A stretch of 55,198 nucleotides of DNA from Planctomycetota bacterium (GTDB lineage Bacteria; Planctomycetota; Planctomycetia; Pirellulales; Pirellulaceae): the NCBI GenBank assembly GCA_017303505.1, contig JAFLCP010000038.1, forward strand, positions 1 through 55,198. The letters are read 5' to 3'. Both the position numbers and the translations under genes were made by a program. The notes under the pieces are model-generated. The model did not search any database. It was given only the letters and a program-made list of their open reading frames with translations, and was not told where the DNA came from. Below are positions 1 to 9,049 of the stretch, one piece after another. The first letter of the stretch is position 1; each line of letters starts with the position of its first letter.

Positions 1-62
1 CCGATTTAGATGTAATTGGCATGGACCGCTCCACACACCCTACTCAACCCAAGGACTACGAG

Positions 63-1880
63 ATGATGTTCTCTTCTCTGATGCGAATAGTAACGCTCTT
101 TATGTTGGCCATACTTTTGCAGTTCACAACGGCCAGCGCGGATGAACCGGCCGTCAAAGCTCCACTGAAAGTATTCATCCTCGCGGGCCAATCGAATATG
201 GAAGGACATGCGGAGATTCGCACTTTCGATTACATCGGCAAAGATCCAGCCACTGCCCCATTACTCAAAGAAATGCGGAATCCTGATGGAACGCCACGTG
301 TATGTGACAAAGTGTGGATGTCTTATCTGACCGGACCCTACGACGGCAGTGCTAATGGCGAAGGTTTAGGAAAACTCACTGCAGGTTTCGGCGAAAGAGG
401 AGACAACCCAACCCGACTCAGCCAAAAAATAGGGCCAGAGTTTACCTTCGGTATCTTTATGGAAAAAGAACTCAAGGAACCGATCCTGATCATCAAGACG
501 GCCTGGGGGGGCAGATCGCTCAATACAGAATTTCGTCCTCCGAGCGCCGGACCGTACAAGCTACCCAAGCAGATTCAAGATGAATGGAACAAACATCCAC
601 AAGGTGCCCATGGCGTACCCAAACTGGAAGATCGCAAGAAATGGCAAGAAGATAAGGAGGCTGCTTCCGGTGTGTTCTATCGCATGATGATTGAACATGT
701 GAAAAAAGTGCTCGCAGATCCCGCTCGAGTTTGCCCCGCCTATGATCCTACAGCTGGCTACGAAATTGCAGGCTTCGTGTGGCTTCAAGGTTTCAACGAT
801 CTCGTCGACGGTCAAACTTATCCCAATGACAATTACGAAGAGTATTCACGCCTCCTGTCCCACTTTATCCGCGATGTCCGCCAAGACCTCGACGCTCCCA
901 AGATGCCATTTGTGATCGGAGTACTCGGTGTCGATGGCGAGAGAAACGTGAACTTCCGCAAAGCGATGGCCGCTCCAGCCGCTATGCCTGAGTTCCAAGG
1001 GAATGTTATTGCCGTTGATACCGCTCCGTTCTGGGATCGCGACATCGAAGCCGCATTACCTAAGCAGGGCGAATACAATGAGATCGTTGGCATCGCTCAT
1101 ACACTGAAACCTGACGGCACACTCGACACGGAACGGAAATGGGATAAGTACTGGCAGCCGATCGGTAAGCCTCTACCTGGAGAGCGAATGTGGCGATTCG
1201 TTACTGTCGATGCCACCGAATCCAAGGACAAACTGAACGAATACACCGACAGAAGATTCCGTGACATCACGCTGCCAACTGGCATGGAGAACTGGTTCAT
1301 GCCCGAATTCGATGACAGCAGTTGGCTGCAGGGCAATGCACCGATAGGCAAAGGCGTATGGAACCACAGCGGCATCAAGTTAGACCAACATGGCTCACCT
1401 TGGGGCTCAGGCGAATTCTTGCTCATGCGTTCGACGTTTGAAGTGGACAACCTGAACTATGATTCCTATCGCATCGCGATCTTGGCTCGCCAAGGGTATC
1501 ATGTTTACTTGAACGGTCACAAAATTCACACCTACATTTGGTGGCAAGATCGCCCGCAATACCGGTCTATCGTCCTTGAAAAAGAGCAGGTTCAATATCT
1601 CAAGAAAGGGAAGAACGTTTTGGCGGTCTATGCCAACGACCAATACTCCGCAGACGAAAAGTCTGACCATTATGGGGCGCTTGATGCCTGGATTGAGGGC
1701 ATCACTGCAGCAGATCAGAAGGAGCTCGAACTCGCTTTAGAAGAAGTCTTGTCGCCCAAAGATCGTGAAGCCCTTGAAGGAGCATCCAATGGCGGCTATC
1801 ACTATTTCGGCAGTGCCAAGATCTTTGCCCAAATGGGTAAGGCGTTTGCCGAAGCGAATCTTAAACTCATGAGAAAGTAA
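63..1880 (+). CDS. Exported SGNH-type (sialate O-acetylesterase-like) esterase
   Basis: Likely a secreted carbohydrate esterase of the SASA/DUF303 SGNH-hydrolase group that removes O-acetyl groups from glycans. After a signal peptide (about residues 1-26, ending ASA) comes the catalytic Ser block GQSNMEGH (about residues 40-47), then GGRSL and a WLQGFNDL block typical of the family. The C-terminal third (WRF..., FDDSSW, YLNGHKIH) looks like a galactose-binding jelly-roll domain as in beta-galactosidases. I chose ATG 63 because AAGGA lies 7 bases upstream; an in-frame ATG at 21 has no such site and would put 14 residues before the signal peptide. Substrate is inferred; a sialidase (21.5 kb) and a second esterase (25.9 kb) in the same window support sialoglycans, but the two esterases differ strongly, so other acetylated polysaccharides are possible. 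Confidence 0.8.
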   Translation: MMFSSLMRIVTLFMLAILLQFTTASADEPAVKAPLKVFILAGQSNMEGHAEIRTFDYIGKDPATAPLLKEMRNPDGTPRVCDKVWMSYLTGPYDGSANGEGLGKLTAGFGERGDNPTRLSQKIGPEFTFGIFMEKELKEPILIIKTAWGGRSLNTEFRPPSAGPYKLPKQIQDEWNKHPQGAHGVPKLEDRKKWQEDKEAASGVFYRMMIEHVKKVLADPARVCPAYDPTAGYEIAGFVWLQGFNDLVDGQTYPNDNYEEYSRLLSHFIRDVRQDLDAPKMPFVIGVLGVDGERNVNFRKAMAAPAAMPEFQGNVIAVDTAPFWDRDIEAALPKQGEYNEIVGIAHTLKPDGTLDTERKWDKYWQPIGKPLPGERMWRFVTVDATESKDKLNEYTDRRFRDITLPTGMENWFMPEFDDSSWLQGNAPIGKGVWNHSGIKLDQHGSPWGSGEFLLMRSTFEVDNLNYDSYRIAILARQGYHVYLNGHKIHTYIWWQDRPQYRSIVLEKEQVQYLKKGKNVLAVYANDQYSADEKSDHYGALDAWIEGITAADQKELELALEEVLSPKDREALEGASNGGYHYFGSAKIFAQMGKAFAEANLKLMRK

Positions 1881-1951
1881 AGAACATCATTACCGCGCTG
1901 GCTGCGACTCACTCAACGCCAGCGCATCCACCTATACCGACGAAACGTACC

Positions 1952-2404
1952 ATGATTCAGATCCGCCAAGCCCTATCTTCCGACGTCGAAACCATCACCC
2001 AATACAACATCGCGCTGTGTCGTGAAACCGAAGGACGAGAGCTCGATCCCGCTACAGTAACTCAAGGCGTCAAACGCTTTGTTTCTGAACCAAACCGTGG
2101 AAAATATTTTGTAGCTGTGAGCGATGGCAAAGTGGTAGGACAAACTGCGTATACGTTCGAATGGAGCGATTGGAGAAACGGAGAGATTTGGTGGATTCAG
2201 AGCGTCTATGTGCATCCCGATTTCCGCAGCCAGGGCGTGTTCCGCACTCTCTTTAACCACATTAAGGAACTCGGTGAAGCGGATACCGATTGCTGCGGCA
2301 TCCGTCTCTATATGGAACAAGACAACGCTACCGCTCGTGAAAGTTATCGCCGCCTCGGCTTCGGCGAAACGGGATATGTGGTCTTCGAGCGTCTGTTTGC
2401 TTAG
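1952..2404 (+). CDS. GNAT family N-acetyltransferase
   Basis: A 150-residue single-domain GNAT acyltransferase that would transfer an acetyl group from acetyl-CoA to an unknown amine. The acetyl-CoA binding motif A is visible as VHPDFRSQGVF (R-x-x-G region), preceded by the beta-4 strand IWWIQSVYV; the C-terminal motif B reads NATARESYRRLGF, the usual helix-then-strand ending. Length is normal for the family. It starts 71 bases after the esterase on the same strand, so co-transcription is possible, but nothing in the sequence gives the substrate. The gene is followed by a repeat block, not by another gene. Confidence 0.85.
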   Translation: MIQIRQALSSDVETITQYNIALCRETEGRELDPATVTQGVKRFVSEPNRGKYFVAVSDGKVVGQTAYTFEWSDWRNGEIWWIQSVYVHPDFRSQGVFRTLFNHIKELGEADTDCCGIRLYMEQDNATARESYRRLGFGETGYVVFERLFA

Positions 2405-2470
2405 ATGGAAGATAGCACGGCCTTTGTGGTCGGCAAATGCACTCATCACCGAGGCTGGGCTGGAAGTCCG

Positions 2471-2604
2471 GCGGCCAAACGTGCCTGTATCGCAAGAACC
2501 TAGCCTCCGCTCCGCTTCGGCTACGGGTTAAACGATTTGCGGCCAAACACGCGTGTACCGGGGGAAACCTAGCCTCCGCTTCGCTGCTGCTACGGGTTAA
2601 ACGA
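2471..2604 (+). repeat. Two tandem copies of the CCTAGCC...GGGTTAAACGA repeat
   Basis: Two units 69 bases apart, each starting with GCGGCCAAAC (2471 and 2540) and running to GGGTTAAACGA (ends 2535 and 2604). Inside each is CCTAGCCTCCGCT followed by a C/G-rich stretch. The same core and the same end recur in at least six other places in this window, always between genes. These copies fill the 313-base gap between the GNAT gene and the cytochrome gene; no gene is seen there. Confidence 0.8.
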
Positions 2605-2717
2605 CCCACTGTACATGTAGTGCGGCGGGGCGGGAGTTAGATTAAACTAAGAGGAGTCGACGCACACGAGCCCAGCTGAAATAGGCCAATTGTAACTGCC
2701 ACTGATGGAAACGCTTG

Positions 2718-5510
2718 ATGAATAGGGTAACGATCGAGGGGATCGCTCGAACATTCGCACTCGCTTGCATGCTACTTGCCATGTTCCTCAATGCGGCGTT
2801 GGCAGTGGACGAGGTCAATGCCCCAACATCTAATACGGCCACTGAAGAAGATGCTGATGGCTCTGATGGCAACTCTGCAGAGAAACTGGCAGAGCTCAAG
2901 CGAACCGGAATCGAGCGCTCACAATATCGAGCTACTCACAGCGCCCACTCGGCCATTGAAGGGGAATCGACAGCTCCGCCTGAGCCACGCCTGGCAGAAT
3001 TCAAGAGCACCATTGAGCCGATCCTAAAAGATGCTTGTCTCGATTGTCACGGCTCCGACGATCCACAAGGTAATATTCGAATCGATGCGCTCGATCCCAA
3101 CCTATTCACGGGTAACGACGTCGATTGGTGGAATGAAATCTTTGCTGTTATTACTAAGGGGGAAATGCCACCTCCAGATAGCACGGCTCTCTCTAATGAA
3201 GAGAAGCAGAAGATCGTCGATTGGCTGTCGCATGAATTGCAATCAGCCTCGATTGTCCGCCGCAGTTCGGCGGCCCATTCTTCTTTTCGCCGCCTGACTC
3301 GCTACGAATACAATCATGCTCTTCAGGACCTTCTAGGTCTCCCTTGGGATTTTGCAAAGGATCTTCCACCAGAAGCCAATTCCGAAGATGGCTTTAAGAA
3401 TAGTTCCGAACACTTGCATATGTCCGCCACGCAGTTCGAAACCTATTATGAGTCCGCCCATGCAGCCTTAAGCCGAGCCATTCATCTCGGACCCAAACCG
3501 GAAACATTGTATTGGGGTGTCTCGATGACCGACATCTCCAAACTGGAATGGCCGAAACAAGAAGAAGAGGAAGAGAAGATCCGACAAGAGTTCAAAGATG
3601 CTCCCGAAAAGCTCGAGGAAGAACTTGCAAAACTAGAAAAGAAGTTCCAGCGTTCGCATTCGCGCAGCTATTTTCGAGATCTCTACAATGGTCGCACAGC
3701 CGTCTCCGAGTGGGAATACTACGAAGCTAAATACGCTAACTTTCCTGAAGCTACCTTGCCAAACCCACCCGACGAATTCGATCATGTGGCAATCTTACCC
3801 GCCGGTCATTGGATCAATATCGAGCTTGGAGACCGCCTTCCCGATCAAGGCCCAATGCGTGTCCGCGTCAGAGCTTCACGCGTCGACTCAACCAAAGATA
3901 ATCCGCCAAGCCTACAGCTTTGGTTTGGTTGGCAAGCCAGCAACGAAGGGCGGGCACTGCTCCCCGTAGCCAAACACGATCTAGAAGTAACATCAACTCA
4001 AGATGCACCAGAGTATTACTCGTGGGAGTTTGAGCTCGGCGAAATCTATCCTCGTAACTCCGTTCGCGGTGTTTCACCGATGGGTGATACACCTAGTCCA
4101 TCCGAGTACATACGCTTGGTGAATTCTTCTGCTTCGGCGAACGACATTCAAATTGAATATGTCGAGGTTCAATCACCCGCATTTGATACATGGCCACCTC
4201 GATCTCATACCGACATTTTTCCGAGTCGAAATGAATCTGAGAATGAAACGGATTATGCAACACGCGTCATTTCCAATTTCATGGCAAAAGCGTGGCGACG
4301 TTCCGTATCCAGTGAAGAAATCTCACAAAAAATGAAGCGGTATGCTGAGATTAGACCTGACTGCGAAAACATGGAATCCGCCACGTTGGAAATCCTCGCC
4401 TCCGTGATTGCCTCGCCGAATTTCCTGTATATTGTCCCGATTAAATCCACCGCAAACCAATCAGCTGAAACGCTTCCCCAATCGAGTGCGCGCGAATGTA
4501 TACCCAACGCTGAGTTGGCAACGCGTCTTGCATTGTTCCTCTGGAGCAGCATTCCAGATGAAGAACTTTTGCAAACAGTTCGGGATGGAACTTTAGCAAA
4601 TAGAGATGTACTGCGAGCACAAGTATTGCGAATGCTTGCCGATCCCAAAGCCAATCGTTTCGCGGAGCATTTTGTCACGCAATGGCTCAACATAGAACTT
4701 CTCGACTTTCTCAACATTCAACAAAATGTTCCTGGATTTGATCCGCTGTTAAAGGAAGCGATGCGACAAGAGCCGATCGAACTGTTCCGCGAGATCATGC
4801 GAACGAACGCGAGCGTATTAGATTTTCTGCATTCCGATTACACGGTCGCTAACGAACGTTTGGCGAATCACTACGGGATCGACGGCGTGTACGGCAACAA
4901 CTTCCGCCGAATTCCCCTCAAACCTAATGACGTTCGCCGGGGCGGTTTGTTAACTCAAGCAGGCTTGCTAACGATGAATTCGGATTATCCAGACTCCCAT
5001 CCCCTGAAACGTGGCAAGTGGGTTTTAGAAAGTTTGCTCAACGATCCCCCGCCGCCACCACCTCCCGCTGTTCCCCAGATTGATTTGGCAAACCCTGAGA
5101 TTGCCAAGATGACGTTGAAGGAACGAATCGAGGATCACCGTAATCATCCCGCTTGTATGGCCTGCCACATGAAGATCGATCCATGGGGAATTGCGTTCGA
5201 GAACTACGATGCTGTTGGCCGATGGAGAGATGAAGTCAACGGGAAACCGATCGACGCTTCGAGCAAACTCTATAACGAACAGATGCTGGATGGCATAGTT
5301 GGCCTAAAGTCGTTTCTGTTAGAGAGTCGGCAAGATCAGTTTGTGCGGGCTATGGTACACAAATTGTCCACCTACGCCTTAGGGCGTCCGCTGAGATTTA
5401 CCGACCGAGCTGACATTGAACGAGTCACCACCCAGGTGCGATTGCAGGGTGATGGACTCAAAACCATGATTACAGAAATCGTGTGCAGCGAATTGTTTCG
5501 CTGCCGATAG
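2718..5510 (+). CDS. Planctomycete cytochrome c/DUF1587-DUF1595-DUF1592-DUF1588-DUF1585 protein
   Basis: Large exported multi-domain protein of the planctomycete PSD/PSCyt group. A signal peptide (residues about 10-30) is followed by a c-type heme site C107-L-D-C110-H111 in the PSCyt1-type domain, then the DUF1587 motif FRRLTRYEYNHALQDLLGL, a charged coiled-coil insertion (about residues 275-310, KQEEEEEKIRQEF), DUF1595/DUF1592 regions, the DUF1588 signature HPLKRGKWVLE...LNDPPPPPPP, and DUF1585. A second CxxCH (C813-M-A-C816-H817) lies in the HPACMACHMKIDPWGIAFE segment. I start at ATG 2718 with GGAA 7 bases upstream; a TTG directly before it is possible. The next gene is the usual DUF1552 partner. 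Function is unproven; such pairs are common in planctomycetes and Verrucomicrobia and are thought to act in periplasmic redox or polymer breakdown. Confidence 0.9.
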   Translation: MNRVTIEGIARTFALACMLLAMFLNAALAVDEVNAPTSNTATEEDADGSDGNSAEKLAELKRTGIERSQYRATHSAHSAIEGESTAPPEPRLAEFKSTIEPILKDACLDCHGSDDPQGNIRIDALDPNLFTGNDVDWWNEIFAVITKGEMPPPDSTALSNEEKQKIVDWLSHELQSASIVRRSSAAHSSFRRLTRYEYNHALQDLLGLPWDFAKDLPPEANSEDGFKNSSEHLHMSATQFETYYESAHAALSRAIHLGPKPETLYWGVSMTDISKLEWPKQEEEEEKIRQEFKDAPEKLEEELAKLEKKFQRSHSRSYFRDLYNGRTAVSEWEYYEAKYANFPEATLPNPPDEFDHVAILPAGHWINIELGDRLPDQGPMRVRVRASRVDSTKDNPPSLQLWFGWQASNEGRALLPVAKHDLEVTSTQDAPEYYSWEFELGEIYPRNSVRGVSPMGDTPSPSEYIRLVNSSASANDIQIEYVEVQSPAFDTWPPRSHTDIFPSRNESENETDYATRVISNFMAKAWRRSVSSEEISQKMKRYAEIRPDCENMESATLEILASVIASPNFLYIVPIKSTANQSAETLPQSSARECIPNAELATRLALFLWSSIPDEELLQTVRDGTLANRDVLRAQVLRMLADPKANRFAEHFVTQWLNIELLDFLNIQQNVPGFDPLLKEAMRQEPIELFREIMRTNASVLDFLHSDYTVANERLANHYGIDGVYGNNFRRIPLKPNDVRRGGLLTQAGLLTMNSDYPDSHPLKRGKWVLESLLNDPPPPPPPAVPQIDLANPEIAKMTLKERIEDHRNHPACMACHMKIDPWGIAFENYDAVGRWRDEVNGKPIDASSKLYNEQMLDGIVGLKSFLLESRQDQFVRAMVHKLSTYALGRPLRFTDRADIERVTTQVRLQGDGLKTMITEIVCSELFRCR

Positions 5511-5555
5511 ACGAAGTACAATTGGGATGATCGAGAAAGCCTGTAAGGAAATGTT

Positions 5556-6953
5556 ATGCCCATAGATCTCAACCGCATGGATCGGCGCCGCTTCTTGCGA
5601 GGAACTGGCTTGGCCCTGGCGATTCCAATGTTGGGCTCCCTGCATCGAATGGCTCGTGGGGAGGAGAATTCTAATCCGCGCAGACTCGGTTGTTTCTATT
5701 TTCCAGACGGCGTACCAATGCCGTTGCCGAATGATCCAGCCTACCAAGATTGGTCTTGGTTTCCGCATGGCAATGGAGCTGACTTTAAATTCTCAAAATG
5801 TATGGAGACCTTGGAACCGCTACGGAGCGAACTCACCATACTCTCAGGCTTTTCGCATATCGCTGCGAGAAATGTGCACGGGCACAACAACGCAGATCAG
5901 TTTCTTACCGCAGCTTCGCTGGGCCAAGGGGATCAAGACTATGCCAATACGATCTCACTCGATCAAGTGTATGCGAGTCACATCGGTGACCAAACGAGAT
6001 TCTCGTCTCTAGTCATGTCGACCGATGGCGGTACGGGCACAGCACGTGGAACTCACACTATCTCGTTCGATAAACATGGGCGTCCGATTCCAGCCGAACA
6101 TAGGCCCAAGCACGTTTTCGATATGTTGTTTGTCAAAGCAGATGCTAAATCCGCGAAACGTTTAGCGATGAGTCGCAGCGCTCTGGATGAAGTATTGCAA
6201 GATGCCAAGAACCTTAAACAAGATCTCTCGATCGAGGATCGGAAGAACTTAGACGAGTACATGGAGTCTGTACGTCAGGCGGAGCTCAAAGTAGAAAAAG
6301 CCAAGAAGTGGCTCGATGCTCCTTTGCCTAATTTGGAACGCGAACCTCTGAACCTCGAACTCACCACGGATCAACCGCGTGAGTATCTACAGATCATGTT
6401 CGAGTTGGTGTACCTCGCGTTTCGAACGGATTCGACTAGGATTGCGACCTATCAGATCGGTCGTGAAAACGCTATCGGCAGAAGTGATCATTTATCGCGA
6501 GCGGTCGGATTTAATCTGGCTCACCAACTATCGCACGAGACAAAGCATCCAGATGGCTGGAAGAACTTTGGAATCTATTGTCGATTTCTCAATGAAGAGT
6601 TTGGCCGTTTCGTTGAAAAGTTACGGAGCACTCCTGAGCCTAACGGTAGTGGAACAATGCTGGATAACTCGCTGATTTTCTACGGTTCCGCCTCCAGTGC
6701 ATTCCATCTATCGCGCAATTATCCGCTGATTCTGGCGGGTGCCAAGAACATGGGCTTCCAGCACGGTCGCTACTACAATGCTGCCGGTGATAATTTCCAA
6801 GGTGGAGCTTGGATGGGAGATCGAGAACCTTGGCAAGATAAAGCCACTCGCGAAGACATCCCGCTCTCTAATCTCTTTGTTACGATGCTGCAAAAGCTCG
6901 GAGTGCAAACCGACTCTTTTGCTGATAGCACGAGGGCTATCGCGGATATTTGA
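5556..6953 (+). CDS. DUF1552 family protein, Tat-exported
   Basis: Partner of the upstream DUF1592-type cytochrome, 45 bases downstream on the same strand and almost certainly in its operon. The N-terminus carries a twin-arginine signal, RRRFLRGTGLALAIPMLG, at residues 9-26, so it should be folded before export. The body matches DUF1552 (GCFYFPDGVPMP near the start, GFSH and HGHNNADQFLT motifs, and the QIMFELVYLAFRTDSTRI segment, ending in the alkaline-phosphatase-like YGSASSAFH stretch). 465 residues is usual. AAGGAA sits 5 bases before ATG 5556. The enzymatic activity of the family is not established; pairing with a heme protein suggests a redox or hydrolytic role outside the cytoplasm. Confidence 0.9.
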   Translation: MPIDLNRMDRRRFLRGTGLALAIPMLGSLHRMARGEENSNPRRLGCFYFPDGVPMPLPNDPAYQDWSWFPHGNGADFKFSKCMETLEPLRSELTILSGFSHIAARNVHGHNNADQFLTAASLGQGDQDYANTISLDQVYASHIGDQTRFSSLVMSTDGGTGTARGTHTISFDKHGRPIPAEHRPKHVFDMLFVKADAKSAKRLAMSRSALDEVLQDAKNLKQDLSIEDRKNLDEYMESVRQAELKVEKAKKWLDAPLPNLEREPLNLELTTDQPREYLQIMFELVYLAFRTDSTRIATYQIGRENAIGRSDHLSRAVGFNLAHQLSHETKHPDGWKNFGIYCRFLNEEFGRFVEKLRSTPEPNGSGTMLDNSLIFYGSASSAFHLSRNYPLILAGAKNMGFQHGRYYNAAGDNFQGGAWMGDREPWQDKATREDIPLSNLFVTMLQKLGVQTDSFADSTRAIADI

Positions 6954-7036
6954 AGCGGGGGAACCGCGAAAGGTACGAAAATCGCGAAAGAGGAACGTGC
7001 TTACGCAAGCTACAGTGTGTCTAAATTACAGGTGGG

Positions 7037-7085
7037 TCGTTTAGCCCGTGCGCCAAAGGCTAGGCGTACAGCCGTTTGACTCGTC
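7037..7085 (-). repeat. Inverted copy of the CCTAGCC...TTAAACGA repeat
   Basis: Read on the minus strand this runs from GACGAGTCAAACGG through CGCCTAGCCT and GGCGCACGGG to CTAAACGA. It is a slightly diverged member of the family (CTAAACGA instead of TTAAACGA). It lies 84 bases after the DUF1552 stop codon and faces the array that follows at 7.2 kb. Confidence 0.7.
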
Positions 7086-7203
7086 AAATTCAAAGTCCAA
7101 AACGCTTTCCATGTTAATGCGATCGTCAATCACGTAATCTTTATTGGATTACCCTGTTTCCACTGTCTCGCGCGGAGTTTAGAGAGTAGTGACGAGAAAA
7201 CAG

Positions 7204-7729
7204 AAACGAGAGTGTCAGCGACAGTGTGCAGTCCAACGGTCTTTGCATGCACGACGCGGCCTAGCCTTCGGCACACACATGACGGTGGGGCAGAAAGGAG
7301 AGAGAAGAAACTCGGTTCGAACATTCCGAACACTTGTTTCTTCCCTTGGCACCACAAAGTCTGCTAAGCCCTTATGTTTCCTTAAAGTGTCAACTATGTC
7401 CTGAACCTGTACCAGAAATTGAAATCCAGGTAGAGTCAGCGACAGTGTGCGGTCCAATGGTCTTTGCACGCACAACGCGGCCTAGCCTTCGGCATACACA
7501 TGACGGCGAGCCGGAAAGGAGAGAGAAGAAACTCGGTTCGAACATTCCGAACTCTTGTTTCTTTCCTTGGCGTCACAAAGTCTGCTAAGCCCTTATGTTT
7601 CCTTAAAGTGTCAACTATGTCCTGAACCTGTACCTGAAATTGAAATCCAGGTAGAGTCAGCGACAGTGTCCAGTTCAACGGTCTTTGCACGCACAACGCG
7701 GCCTAGCCTTCGGCATACGGGTTAAACGA
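7204..7729 (+). repeat. 221-base tandem repeat array carrying the dispersed repeat core
   Basis: Two full units of about 221 bases and a partial third. Each begins GTCAGCGACAGTGT, then GTCCAACGG (or GTCCAATGG, GTTCAACGG), CGGCCTAGCCTTCGGCA. Units 1 and 2 continue into about 150 bases of near-identical sequence (CACATGACGG..., TCGGTTCGAACATTCCGAAC, CCTTATGTTTCCTTAAAG). Only the third copy ends in the family terminus GGGTTAAACGA (to 7729). The two similar 86-residue minus-strand reading frames here are by-products of the duplication: they lie in different frames because 221 is not a multiple of 3. Confidence 0.85.
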
Positions 7730-8104
7730 TTTGCTATTGCAAAGTCGCAACGGTGGTGATGTGAATTGGCTCGTCACGATCACAAGACATTCGCCGCTAG
7801 GAAATGCCCGTCTGCGACAGAATCTGCAATTTATGTGCAGCGGTTTCGACGAAGATCCATTGGTTGTGCATAAAGAAGTTTCAATTGCTCACGCAAAGCA
7901 GCCACTCAACACAGTTCGGACCGCGTCTTCATGGTATAATGGAGATTGCTCGATGCACTGGAGTATCCTAGTTCTACCCTCCCTCCCATAAGCCGTCGCC
8001 ACACCTGCCAGCGCCGTTTCTTATCCGATTGTCGCACCAATTGATGCTGACTGCCCCACCTTTGGTTGGCACGTTGTTCTATTCATTTTTCGCGAGTCAT
8101 AAAC
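7730..8104. other. Intergenic region upstream of the DUF4239 gene
   Basis: No convincing gene. A TATAAT box at 7935-7940 (within ATGGTATAATGGAG) could be the -10 element of a promoter for the gene starting at 8105, but the -35 region 17 bases upstream (ACAGTT) is weak. An 86-codon frame starting TTG at 7731 begins inside the repeat terminus and is not credible. Confidence 0.3.
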
Positions 8105-8890
8105 ATGTCACATTCCTCTCCGCTGGATAGTCTGTCGCTCTGGTTGCTACTCGCATTCACGACAGTACTAGTGTTACTGTTTATTGAAGCGGGCTTTCGC
8201 CTAGGGATGTATCGCGTGAAAGTCAGTGAGTCAGAAGTTCCGTCGCCGGTTGGAACGATTGTCGGCTCAACTCTCGGTCTACTTGCCTTCATGTTAGCCT
8301 TTTCATTTAGCCTCGCAGCCTCCCGATTCGATGCGCGACGTCAGACCGTGGTCGAAGAAGCCAATTCCATTGGTACCACGTACTTGCGAGCCGGTCTGCT
8401 TCCTCAGCCCCAATCCGCTGAAATTCGTGCTCTTCTGCGTCAATACATTGATTCGCGTTTAGAAGTCGCCCGCACGGGCGACGTGGATCTGGCGTTACGT
8501 CGCGCAGACGAGTTGCATCTGCAACTTTGGAATAAGGGGGAGGCCATTGGTAAAACTCATACCGACTCCATTATGGTGGGCTTGTTTCTTGAGTCGCTCA
8601 ATGAAACGATAGACATTCACTCCAAACGCGTGCTTGTAGGACTAAGGAGTCGCTTGCCCTTGGTATTGTGGCTCGCTTTATTCTTGCTGACTGCGTTTTC
8701 AATGATGGGTGTTGGATATCACGAAGCAATCGCTAAATCTAAGCGATCTCCCGCGATTCTCTTGTTTGTATTTGGGTTCGTAACTGTACTTGCACTTGTG
8801 ATCGAACTTGATCGTCCCATGGATGGTTTCCTCGCCGTAAACCAAGAAGCAATGGTCAACTTAAAATCTCTAGTCGAACAACTTCCCTGA
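8105..8890 (+). CDS. DUF4239 (bestrophin-like) membrane protein
   Basis: A 261-residue integral membrane protein of the DUF4239 family. Visible are an N-terminal pair of membrane segments (about residues 9-30 and 54-76, with the polar sequence SPVGTIVGSTLGLLAFMLAF), a cytoplasmic or periplasmic helical part beginning RFDARRQTVVEEANSIGTTYLRAGLLP, which is the family hallmark, and two C-terminal membrane helices (about residues 185-205 and 217-238). I take ATG 8105 as the start; longer frames back to 8066 lack a start with a ribosome site. The role is unknown; resemblance of the family to bestrophin channels is only distant. It stands alone, with no same-strand neighbour in close range. Confidence 0.8.
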   Translation: MSHSSPLDSLSLWLLLAFTTVLVLLFIEAGFRLGMYRVKVSESEVPSPVGTIVGSTLGLLAFMLAFSFSLAASRFDARRQTVVEEANSIGTTYLRAGLLPQPQSAEIRALLRQYIDSRLEVARTGDVDLALRRADELHLQLWNKGEAIGKTHTDSIMVGLFLESLNETIDIHSKRVLVGLRSRLPLVLWLALFLLTAFSMMGVGYHEAIAKSKRSPAILLFVFGFVTVLALVIELDRPMDGFLAVNQEAMVNLKSLVEQLP

Positions 8891-9049
8891 TGAGGGCGTT
8901 CGGCGCGAATCGCTGCATACTGTCTGTGCCCCTCCTTTTCATGATTTATCTTGATTCGTTGTGTCTATACTGAAACGGTTGGATGTGCAGCGCCCAAGTT
9001 TGATTTTTCATGATCCAGAACTTAACGGCATCCAATATGGGAGCAAAAC

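Noticed and set aside
7215-7696. Two similar 86-residue minus-strand frames
   Set aside because: They lie inside the 221-base tandem repeats, in different frames; similarity follows from the DNA duplication, not from protein selection.
7731-7991. 86-codon plus-strand frame starting in the repeat end
   Set aside because: Begins with TTG in the last bases of a dispersed repeat, no ribosome site, no family features.
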